This document shows, one piece after another, positions 16,075 to 22,976 of a DNA stretch of 30,152 bases; position 1 is the stretch's first letter; each line of letters begins with the position of its first letter. Both the position numbers and the translations under genes were made by a program. The notes under the pieces were generated by a model. It worked only from the letters and a program-made list of their open reading frames with translations, had not been told where the DNA came from and made no database searches. This stretch comes from Pseudomonadota bacterium (lineage in GTDB: Bacteria > Pseudomonadota > Gammaproteobacteria > Burkholderiales > Burkholderiaceae_D), in assembly GCA_023422955.1 (NCBI GenBank), contig JAFAGG010000027.1, positions 1 through 30,152 of the forward strand, read 5' to 3'.

Positions 16075-16995
16075 CTAAAAGGGCGGCATGCCCGCCGCCT
16101 GTGCTGCGCTTTCTATCGGCACTGCAAAACCGATTCCCACGAAAACGCGTTGCGAAGTAGGGTTCAAAATACCGGTCACGATGCCGACCACCCGGCCATC
16201 GGCAGTTACCAGGGGACCGCCTGAATTACCGGGGTTGGCGGCGCTGTCGAACTGGATCAGGTTGCTCAACACCCGCTTGCCTTCCGGCGATAAATATTCG
16301 CGCTTCAGGCCCGATACCACGCCCGAGGTGACGGAAGGACCTATGCCGAATGGAAATCCGACTGCAAACACTTGCTCGCCCGGCCGCAATTGGTCGGAAG
16401 AACGCATGGTGGCGGCCACGATATGCTTGGGCACCTTTTGCGCCTGCAACACCGCCAGATCCTGCTCCGGCCGCATGCCGATCACATAGGCATCCGACTG
16501 GCTGCCATCGGCATAGGTCAGTTGCAACTGCTGCGCGCCCAGCACCACATGCAGGTTGGTCAGAATCACACCCCGGTCGATGATCAGCACGCCGGTGCCG
16601 ACACCCTCTTCCACCAGCTTCTTGCCTTGCCGGCTCAGGCTGGTTACCCGTACCACCGAAGGCTGTATGGCTTGATAGGCATGGATGCCGGGAGAAGGCA
16701 GGAGGGTGTTCTGAAGGCTATGCGTGACGGCGGCGTCGATATCTTCCTGGTTCAGCATGAAAGACACCGGGCGAAAGGCAAGAAAGGCCAGGGCCAGCAC
16801 GACCGGCACCAGCAGGGTCGCCATCACGGTACTGGCCGACACCTGTTTATGCAGCAACTCGCGCCAGCGGCCTGGACGCGGCGATGCGTCATCTTGTGCC
16901 GGCGAAGACGTATCGGTGCCGGCGGACGCAGCTCCAGGCAATGCCTGCCGGGTATCGCGGCGAGAGCTGCTGCTGTAGAGAGCTGTGCGGCGCAT
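16075..16995 (-). CDS. Membrane-anchored trypsin-like (S1C) serine protease without PDZ domain
   Basis: A 306-residue protein from the ATG at 16995 (GGAG 12 nt upstream). In-frame starts at 17013 and 17100 would add up to 35 residues and cannot be excluded. The N-terminal 50 residues are polar and Ser/Arg-rich, followed by a membrane helix at about 56-76, so the protease domain faces the periplasm. The catalytic triad is visible: H149 in LTNLHVV, D179 in EQDLAVL and S258 in NPGNSGGPL. The protein stops after the protease domain (AVPIESAAQAAG), where DegP/DegS-type enzymes would continue into PDZ domains, so it probably lacks peptide-sensing by PDZ. It lies on the same strand upstream of moxR, separated by the CTAA array. 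The substrate is unknown. Confidence 0.82.
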   Translation of the reverse strand: MRRTALYSSSSRRDTRQALPGAASAGTDTSSPAQDDASPRPGRWRELLHKQVSASTVMATLLVPVVLALAFLAFRPVSFMLNQEDIDAAVTHSLQNTLLPSPGIHAYQAIQPSVVRVTSLSRQGKKLVEEGVGTGVLIIDRGVILTNLHVVLGAQQLQLTYADGSQSDAYVIGMRPEQDLAVLQAQKVPKHIVAATMRSSDQLRPGEQVFAVGFPFGIGPSVTSGVVSGLKREYLSPEGKRVLSNLIQFDSAANPGNSGGPLVTADGRVVGIVTGILNPTSQRVFVGIGFAVPIESAAQAAGMPPF

Positions 16996-17356
16996 GGCGA
17001 ATTCGCACTCCATGTCTATCGGGTGGCCCTGGCTCTCTGGAGGGAGAAGAACGGCCATTGTCGTCATCAGGCAGGCTAGGGCCTTCACCCTGACGTCCAT
17101 TGCTCAGAGGCTGGCCGCGCCGCGGTCAAGCGAGTAAAGCTGCGGACCTGGCCGGCGATCGGTTTGCCAGTCGCTGCCAGCAAACCATGCAACCTGATTT
17201 GGAACGCGCAAGCGACTGAGGGTTTCACCTTACCCAAAAAGAAATCCCGGCAGCCTGCGGTATAGCAAAGGAAGTGCTGCTTCGGAGAAAATCCCAGCAC
17301 TGCCTATTTTTTCATCAGCAGACTGTGTAGGAAGTCCCGTCATTTCATGCTGCAGG

Positions 17357-17383
17357 CATGGCCGGCTTCAGCTGCCGGCCATG
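17357..17383 (-). terminator. 10-bp perfect hairpin after the CAP lipoprotein gene
   Basis: CATGGCCGGC (17357-17366) and GCCGGCCATG (17374-17383) form a perfect stem with a 7-nt loop, starting 8 nt after the stop of the CAP gene on the minus strand. No T-run follows, so it may block 3' exonucleases or act with Rho rather than terminate alone. Confidence 0.5.
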
Positions 17384-17390
17384 AGCGAAA

Positions 17391-18338
17391 TCAGCGCGTC
17401 GTGAATTGCCAGGCATGGTCCACCGGCACGCCATCCACCGAACCGATGAAGCGCGCTTCGTAGCGAGTTGAAGGCAACAGCACGCCCAGCGGTACGAGCG
17501 CGGCGACCGAGGATTGCGTATTGCTGTCGTTGTCGCTGGTGAGCAGGTTGGCGGGCAGAATCTGGCCGCCGGGCTGGCGCAAGGTGAACTGTTGCACGTT
17601 GATGCGCGAGGTAATGTCGGCATGGATGCTGATCGGATAACCGGCGGCATTTTGTCCCGGCAGCGGATCCGGAATTTCGCTATCGGTCAGAAATAATACC
17701 GGCACGCGCGTTTGCGAATCGGCCGGCCAGGTGATGAAGCGCCCCGCTCCCAGGCCGGCACTCAGGCCGTCGGCGGCGAAATTGGCGGTGAGCCAGGTGT
17801 AACTTCCCGGGTCCGTGCTGCTGCCCGTCCCGGCCTGATTGAAGACCGGCTCCAGGATCACGAAGCGATGATAAATCGCGGTCATCAATGCATCAGCGGC
17901 GATAAAGCCGGAAGGATTGGTGGCGGCGGAAATCACTTCTCCATAAGCAAAGCTGGCTTGCTGAAACCGATAGCCGGCTGCTTCCAGCCTGTCGCCCAGC
18001 GTGGCACCGGTGAAGGAGGGTTTGCCGGCTTCCTGAGCATGCGAGATATTGTTGTTGTCGCGCTGATAAATCGAGTGGCCGCGCGCTGCCGTGTCGAGCA
18101 AGGCGTTGCGGCTCAACATGGATAAGCCGGCCTGCTGACGACGATAGTTGAACCAGTTGAATCCGTCCGTTGCAGTGTTGTCCACTTGCGTGGGCGCGCC
18201 CGGTTCGGAAACCAAGTCGCGGTCTTGCTGGACTTGGCGCCGGGAAGTATTGCCGTCATCGCCACCCCCACATGCAAACAGCAGCATAGCTGTCAGGAAT
18301 GCGACCCATGATGATCTCCAGCGCACTTGTGCCTGCAT
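17391..18338 (-). CDS. CAP (SCP/PR1)-domain lipoprotein
   Basis: A 315-residue protein. AGGGGGAAG precedes the ATG at 18338. The N-terminus is a lipoprotein signal with lipobox LFAC (C23), followed by GGGDDG, so it is a lipid-anchored envelope protein; the aspartates after the cysteine are not directly at +2. The CAP fold covers about 58-190: FNWFNYRRQQAGL, then LLDTAARGHSIYQRDNNN, ISHAQE (the CAP histidine), YGEVIS (equivalent of the conserved acidic site) and the AIYHRFVIL helix. A beta-rich C-terminal region (about 205-315) ends FTTR, perhaps an Ig-like module. Bacterial CAP proteins are poorly understood; binding of lipids or peptides has been proposed. It is a single-gene unit as far as can be seen. 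Confidence 0.85.
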   Translation of the reverse strand: MQAQVRWRSSWVAFLTAMLLFACGGGDDGNTSRRQVQQDRDLVSEPGAPTQVDNTATDGFNWFNYRRQQAGLSMLSRNALLDTAARGHSIYQRDNNNISHAQEAGKPSFTGATLGDRLEAAGYRFQQASFAYGEVISAATNPSGFIAADALMTAIYHRFVILEPVFNQAGTGSSTDPGSYTWLTANFAADGLSAGLGAGRFITWPADSQTRVPVLFLTDSEIPDPLPGQNAAGYPISIHADITSRINVQQFTLRQPGGQILPANLLTSDNDSNTQSSVAALVPLGVLLPSTRYEARFIGSVDGVPVDHAWQFTTR

Positions 18339-18709
18339 GCTTCCCCCTGTTTCACTGACACGCCGTCATCGACATGTGATTGCGGTCCAGGGCTTAGACG
18401 AAAACCTGATGAACTTGTTGCAAGCAGCTTGCGTTAATTTCTTCCAACTCATGCCGCATCAAATAGCTGCTTGATGAAACGTAAATTATTGCGACGAGCC
18501 CAAATGAACGGGCATTGATGAGACATAAACATGAACATGCACTCGACATGACGCAGGAAGAATCAATAACGATTGACGCTATCGTGCAGCGAACTTTATT
18601 ACTTGTTCCTATACAAACGCTTTCCCGCAACGCGCGTGAAACTTTCTCTCGACATTGATTCCCCGTTACACTAAGGTCTTACCCATTTTGATTGATGCGC
18701 TGTATTGCA
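18339..18709. other. Intergenic region between divergent CAP and hypothetical genes
   Basis: About 370 bp without a convincing gene; the short open frames on both strands look random. It must hold both divergent promoters. The best candidate for the rightward gene is TTGACG (18573-18578) and TATTAC (18597-18602), 18 bp apart, which would give a leader of about 100 nt. A short dyad CATCAA/TTGATG (18457-18462 and 18471-18476) lies nearby. Both are weak calls. Confidence 0.35.
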
Positions 18710-19465
18710 ATGAAACCCGTCGCTCCCGGTACTGTTATTTTTCATCGTTATCGTGGTTATGGTGTGATTACCACCGTCAACCTGACGACAGGCTGGATAT
18801 CGGCCCGCTTCGGCAATGAAGGCCGCACACTGGATTTGAATTTGTCTTCCGATCAAGTGCAGCATGCCGATGGCGAACCGATTCTGTTTCGCCGCACTGC
18901 GCCTGACCGGATGCCGCATGCCAAGCTGATGGCCATGGTCAGGGAAATGCATCGTGCCGGTTATCAGCGCTTGTACTTGTATAGCTGGCCCAAACCTTCC
19001 GGCTTGCACTGGCGCTGGCACTTGTTCGCGGGCCCGCGCAAATGGGTGCATAGGCCCTGGCGCGAAGGCTGGTACGGTTCCGGTGCCGACTACAATCTGA
19101 ATCCGATTCTGGGCTGGGGCGATACGCCGGCAGCGTCAGCGCAAGAGTTGGCCAGCAGCCTGGCCAAGTTTGATCCGGTCGGCCTGGCTCAGGCGCTGGG
19201 ACGCGATGAAGATCACAGCTTGTGGTTCGAGCAAGTCTGCGATGCCTTGTTGCCGAATTATGCATTCAGCCTGGGATGGGATTATTACCAAGGCGCACAA
19301 CCTCAGCACTTGCCGATTATCTCAGTAAGGAAAGGTATACCGGACTACAGCGGTCCCGCCCTGCCATGGCCGCCGGGCTGGAAAAAAGTCTGGAGCGGCA
19401 ATGATCAGCGTCCCCAGATTATTCGTCGTGTGCGTACCGGCCTCCCCACCGATGCCGATTATTGA
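18710..19465 (+). CDS. Unrecognised 251-residue protein with a possible SH3/KOW-like N-terminus
   Basis: The family is not recognised. The first 55 residues (PGTVIFHRYRGYGVITTVNL and then WISARFGNEG) have the pattern of a small beta-barrel such as a KOW, Tudor or CarD-type domain. The rest is rich in Trp and Tyr: WHLFAGPRKWVHRPWREGWYG, and ALPWPPGWKKVW near the end. There is no signal peptide or membrane segment. Starts at 18695 or 18692 (TTG) are alternatives; none has a good ribosome-binding site. Long, clean coding character and lack of a competing frame support a real gene. The gene stands alone, divergent from the CAP lipoprotein and convergent with the DUF2231 gene. Confidence 0.65.
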   Translation: MKPVAPGTVIFHRYRGYGVITTVNLTTGWISARFGNEGRTLDLNLSSDQVQHADGEPILFRRTAPDRMPHAKLMAMVREMHRAGYQRLYLYSWPKPSGLHWRWHLFAGPRKWVHRPWREGWYGSGADYNLNPILGWGDTPAASAQELASSLAKFDPVGLAQALGRDEDHSLWFEQVCDALLPNYAFSLGWDYYQGAQPQHLPIISVRKGIPDYSGPALPWPPGWKKVWSGNDQRPQIIRRVRTGLPTDADY

Positions 19466-19516
19466 AGCAGCAGGCTCCTGAGGTAGCGCCCCTCCTTTAG
19501 CGCTGCTCTTACTTCC

Positions 19517-20062
19517 TCAATGCAATGCCGGCCCCGGGCTGTTTGTCGGCATGGCTTTTTCAAGATGATGAAACAGATGCTCCATTTCATCATCGGCCGG
19601 CACCTTGATTTCCTTTGCGCCGGCAAGCGGATTAATGCCTTGTACGCGCAGGCCCTGTTCATATACCAGCCGCCCGCCAAACCATCCGGATATCATCACG
19701 CCTGCAGCGGCCAGTGCCGACAGCCACAGCGATCCGCCCTGATGACCGGGCGAGCGCCGACGTGCTGCCACATTGGCAGCTGTCACCACCAGTGCGCCGG
19801 TATTGAGCAAGGCATGAACATTCGCGGTGCGCTTGATTTCGGTGCCGCGCGCTATCGTCATGTAGTCCATGGCGCCCGCCGTTCCTGCCGCCAGCCCGCC
19901 CAATAAGCCGCCCATCAGACTGTAATAAGCGGCATCGGCATAACTCTGTTTGCCGCTAGCCTGATGCATGGCATCCATGATGAATCCAAAGGGCAGGAGC
20001 GCAGCAGGGGCCACGACCAGCATGGGATGCAAGGGATGGCCGGCGAGGGTGGATTGCGGCAT
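19517..20062 (-). CDS. DUF2231 family membrane protein
   Basis: A 181-residue protein. AAAAGGAG lies 7 nt before the ATG at 20062. The N-terminal GHPLHPMLVVAP motif is the DUF2231 hallmark, with histidines placed to bind metal or haem at the start of the first helix. About four hydrophobic helices follow (roughly 14-30, 48-66, 84-100 and 112-130) and a soluble acidic tail containing EMEHLFHHLEKA. The function of the family is not established; members often occur near cytochromes or stress genes. It is a single gene with its own upstream region. Confidence 0.85.
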   Translation of the reverse strand: MPQSTLAGHPLHPMLVVAPAALLPFGFIMDAMHQASGKQSYADAAYYSLMGGLLGGLAAGTAGAMDYMTIARGTEIKRTANVHALLNTGALVVTAANVAARRRSPGHQGGSLWLSALAAAGVMISGWFGGRLVYEQGLRVQGINPLAGAKEIKVPADDEMEHLFHHLEKAMPTNSPGPALH

Positions 20063-20424
20063 GAGGTGCTCCTTTTTTGATAGGTAAAATCACATAGAGC
20101 AGCGCAGTACCCTGTAAGGTTCCCCTCATTGCTGCACTGCATGCAAGCTGCAGCGGAAAGCAGGCGGGCTTTTCAACACCGGCAGCAGTCGAGACTAGAC
20201 GCAAAGTCTTCCTGCGGTTTTTGTGATGCACCACAAAGAGTGTGCAATAAGCTGTCGCACTATCGATATACGGCGATGCTTTGCAACTTACGCAGCCGTA
20301 TTCCACAAAGAAAGTTTTTCCTGCATCGAGGAGTGTTGGCATAAAAAAATTCGGGGGAACTTCAGCTTTGTCAGGCCCTCCATAACAGCCGTCGGAACCA
20401 TGTCTTTTGGGGGTGAATGGAAAT
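20063..20424. other. Intergenic region upstream of the HTH-like gene
   Basis: About 360 bp between divergent genes. No protein-like frame, RNA gene or strong repeat is visible. Short dyads occur, such as TTTGTG/CACAAA around 20219-20236, but none is convincing as an operator. It presumably carries promoters for both neighbours. Confidence 0.3.
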
Positions 20425-20685
20425 ATGAAGCCGATAATGTTGACCGACTACGATCCCAATCGTTTGCTGGATACCTTGACGCAGCATTTGGGTGTGAAGA
20501 ACGATAAGGCCTTATCGCAGAAGCTGAAAATGAATAAGTCCCTGGTTGCCGGCATTCGGCAAAAACGCCTGCCGGTAGCTGCTTCCCTGATGATAGGCAT
20601 GCATGAAGCAACCGGCATCAGCATTCCCGAACTGAAAAAAATCCTCGGCGACCGCCGCAGTAAATATCGCCTTGTTTGCCGCTAA
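20425..20685 (+). CDS. Small HTH-like conserved protein
   Basis: An 86-residue protein starting MKPIMLTDYDPNRLLDTL. A helix-turn-helix-like core (about 25-50: NDKALSQKLKMNKSLVAGIR) resembles a Cro/CI-type fold, followed by the conserved block RLPVAASLMIGMHEATGIS and a terminal GDRRSKYRL. Proteins of this pattern are recalled as common in Burkholderiales, though without a function. A DNA-binding regulator is inferred. The start at 20425 is chosen because it begins the conserved part; GTG (20413) and TTG (20407) lie just upstream, and the purine-rich GGGGGTGAATGG is a plausible ribosome-binding region. Confidence 0.7.
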   Translation: MKPIMLTDYDPNRLLDTLTQHLGVKNDKALSQKLKMNKSLVAGIRQKRLPVAASLMIGMHEATGISIPELKKILGDRRSKYRLVCR

Positions 20686-20740
20686 GTTTCAGGCACAGGT
20701 GTCAGGCAGCAAGTACAGATACAGATTTTTTTGCAGATTT

Positions 20741-20782
20741 CCTGCATGGCTTGTTCTTGTTCAGGAACGCAAGCCATGCAGG
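20741..20782. repeat. 13-bp perfect inverted repeat with inner hairpin
   Basis: CCTGCATGGCTTG (20741-20753) and CAAGCCATGCAGG (20770-20782) pair exactly; inside, GTTC/GAAC (20759-20762 and 20765-20768) forms a second small stem. It lies 56 bp after the HTH-like gene. No T-run follows on either strand, so it is not a classic terminator. It could be a REP-like element or a site for a dimeric protein. Confidence 0.6.
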
Positions 20783-20922
20783 ATCGCTTGCGCCATCATC
20801 CCGATTTACAAAAGCTCGTATACTCCTGCTCTTAAGCATAACAATGAGCAGCGGCATGATTCGGCGTGCGAATGGCACTGATCCGATCTGCTCGTTTTTT
20901 CCTCACCTTACAAGGATAGAAC

Positions 20923-21261
20923 ATGGGATGGCTGGGCCTCGTCAAAGCAGTGCTGCCGCACGCCGGAACTATCGTCAATTTGGCGACGCCGGTATTTACC
21001 AACCTGAAGAACAAGGACGCCGTCACCGAGCATCCTGAAGTCGTTAAGCGCCAGATTGAAGAACTGCAAGCGGTCGCGCTGCAGAATGCGGCACATATCA
21101 AGGATCTGGCTGAGCAACTCCAGGCCACTGCCAAGGCACTGGAGCAAGCCATGCTGGATGCCGAGGCCAAGGTAAAACGCGCTCATTCCTATTGCATCCT
21201 TGCAATCGCTCTTTCCCTTTTCTCTTCTGCTATTGCCCTGTTCGCACTCTTGAGCCGCTAA
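20923..21261 (+). CDS. Small coiled-coil protein with C-terminal membrane helix
   Basis: A 112-residue protein, not a recognised family. AAGGATAG precedes the ATG. The N-terminus is mildly amphipathic (GWLGLVKAVLPHAGTIVNLA), residues about 38-85 are a Glu/Gln/Ala-rich helix with heptad character (KRQIEELQAVALQ and EQLQATAKALEQ), and a single hydrophobic helix fills the end (about 90-110). The layout suggests a tail-anchored or tethered inner-membrane protein. It lies 91 bp before the CHASE-GGDEF gene on the same strand and might be cotranscribed; no terminator is evident between them. Confidence 0.62.
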   Translation: MGWLGLVKAVLPHAGTIVNLATPVFTNLKNKDAVTEHPEVVKRQIEELQAVALQNAAHIKDLAEQLQATAKALEQAMLDAEAKVKRAHSYCILAIALSLFSSAIALFALLSR

Positions 21262-21352
21262 TCCTGCCTTCCTGTTTGCGCGCTCGCATGCAGCAAGCAG
21301 GGATGTGCCCGTATTCTGAAACATTATTTGCTTAACCGCGCTAACACAGGCA

Positions 21353-22960
21353 ATGAGTGACGATAAGTCGGCACCTTCTTCCTCCAAGAAGCCCGTAACC
21401 CCCCCCTCCAAAGACAGGCGCTCGCTTTTCGTGAGTCGACTACTGCCGTGGCTGGTCCTGTTGCTAGCGCTGATTGCCACCTATCAGCTATGGCATGAAA
21501 CGCAACGCGAAACGGATAGGATACTGGACACGGAATTCGATCTTCTGGCACAGGACACCACTGCCCGCTTGCAGTCGCGCATGCAAACCTATGAGCAGGT
21601 CCTGCGCGGTACGGCCGGACTGTTTGCCAGCGGCGAACATACCTCGCGGCAGGAATTCAGTGCTTACTACGGCGCCTTGCAGTTGGGTAAAAACTATCCC
21701 GGCATCCAGGGCGTCGGTTTTTCCCTGGCAATTTCTCCGTCCGAACGCGAAGCCCATATCGACGAGATCCGCAGTCAAGGTTTCCCGAATTACAGTATTT
21801 ATCCCCTGGGGGAAAGGGATTTCTATAGCTCCATCCTTTATCTGGAGCCATTTTCCGGCCGCAACCTGCGCGCCTTCGGCTATGACATGTATTCGCATCC
21901 CGCACGACGCGAAGCCATGGCGCGTGCACGCGATACCGGCGAAAGCGCGATTACCAGCAAGGTCACGCTGGTGCAGGAAGTCGGGCAGGATGTACAGCCG
22001 GGATTTCTGATGTATTTGCCGGTCTATCGTCCCGGAACGCTGAACCGCACCGTGGAAGAGCGTCGCGCCAATCTGCTGGGTTGGGTCTATGCGCCTTTTC
22101 GCATGCGCGATCTGATGATGGGTTTTAACGCGGGTCAGTATGTCGATCTGGATTTGACCATTTACGATGGCACGGACATCACCGATGCCGCCTTGCTGTA
22201 TGAAGGCCGGCGCTATCCACGCGGCAAGAAATCGCGCTTTGTGCAGACGCATGCGATGCAGATTCGTAACCGTTACTGGACCGTGATCGTGGCAGCGCCT
22301 CCCACCTTTGGACAAAATGCGCGCGACGACCGGGCCGCCATCATACTGAAGGCCGGGATCGCGATGAGCCTGCTGATAACGCTGCTGACCTGGCTATTGG
22401 TGGATGAGCGCGCCCGCGCCTGGCGGGCGGCCGATCATGCGTACCGCCTGGCGCTCTACGATCCGCTCACTCAATTGCCTAACCGCAAGCTGTTCAATGA
22501 TCGCCTGCATCACGCCGTCACGCAGGCAAAACGCGAACAGGAGCGCATCGCGGTGATGTTCATCGATCTGGACAAGTTCAAGCCGGTCAACGATAACTTC
22601 GGCCATGAAATCGGCGACCTGCTGCTGGTGCAAGTGGCCGAGCGACTGGTGGGATGCGTGCGTGAATCCGATACGGTGGCGCGCCTGGGCGGCGATGAGT
22701 TCGTGGTGCTGCTGGCAGGCGGCAAGCCGCCGGGCGGAGAGATCGTCGTGGCAGAGAAAATCCTGGCGGCGCTGCATGCTCCTTTTCATGTAGACCGTCA
22801 TCAGTTGCACATCTCATCCAGTATCGGCATCGCCCTCTACCCGGAACACGGCACCGATGAGAATCAGTTGATGCGCCATGCGGACACGGCCATGTACCAT
22901 GCCAAACACCGCGGACGCAATCGCTTCCATATCTACGATCCCCGCCTGCAGCAAGGCTAA
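21353..22960 (+). CDS. CHASE-GGDEF membrane diguanylate cyclase
   Basis: A 535-residue protein. Membrane helices at about 29-47 and 329-350 enclose a periplasmic CHASE domain (about 75-290), with the characteristic NYPGIQGVGFS and AFGYDMYSHPARREAM segments. CHASE domains bind small extracellular molecules, but the ligand is unknown here. The cytoplasmic GGDEF domain (about 365-530) is intact: FIDLDKFKPVND, catalytic GGDEF at 446-450 and I-site RESD at 437-440. It should make c-di-GMP with product inhibition. No EAL domain is present. The stop is 16 bp from the stop of a convergent triple-PAS GGDEF-EAL gene. Confidence 0.92.
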   Translation: MSDDKSAPSSSKKPVTPPSKDRRSLFVSRLLPWLVLLLALIATYQLWHETQRETDRILDTEFDLLAQDTTARLQSRMQTYEQVLRGTAGLFASGEHTSRQEFSAYYGALQLGKNYPGIQGVGFSLAISPSEREAHIDEIRSQGFPNYSIYPLGERDFYSSILYLEPFSGRNLRAFGYDMYSHPARREAMARARDTGESAITSKVTLVQEVGQDVQPGFLMYLPVYRPGTLNRTVEERRANLLGWVYAPFRMRDLMMGFNAGQYVDLDLTIYDGTDITDAALLYEGRRYPRGKKSRFVQTHAMQIRNRYWTVIVAAPPTFGQNARDDRAAIILKAGIAMSLLITLLTWLLVDERARAWRAADHAYRLALYDPLTQLPNRKLFNDRLHHAVTQAKREQERIAVMFIDLDKFKPVNDNFGHEIGDLLLVQVAERLVGCVRESDTVARLGGDEFVVLLAGGKPPGGEIVVAEKILAALHAPFHVDRHQLHISSSIGIALYPEHGTDENQLMRHADTAMYHAKHRGRNRFHIYDPRLQQG

Positions 22961-22976
22961 CGCCTGCACTGGCGCC

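Noticed and set aside
17085..17300. 71-codon frame between protease and CAP gene
   Set aside because: No ribosome-binding site or motif; it overlaps the possible upstream extension of the protease in a different frame.
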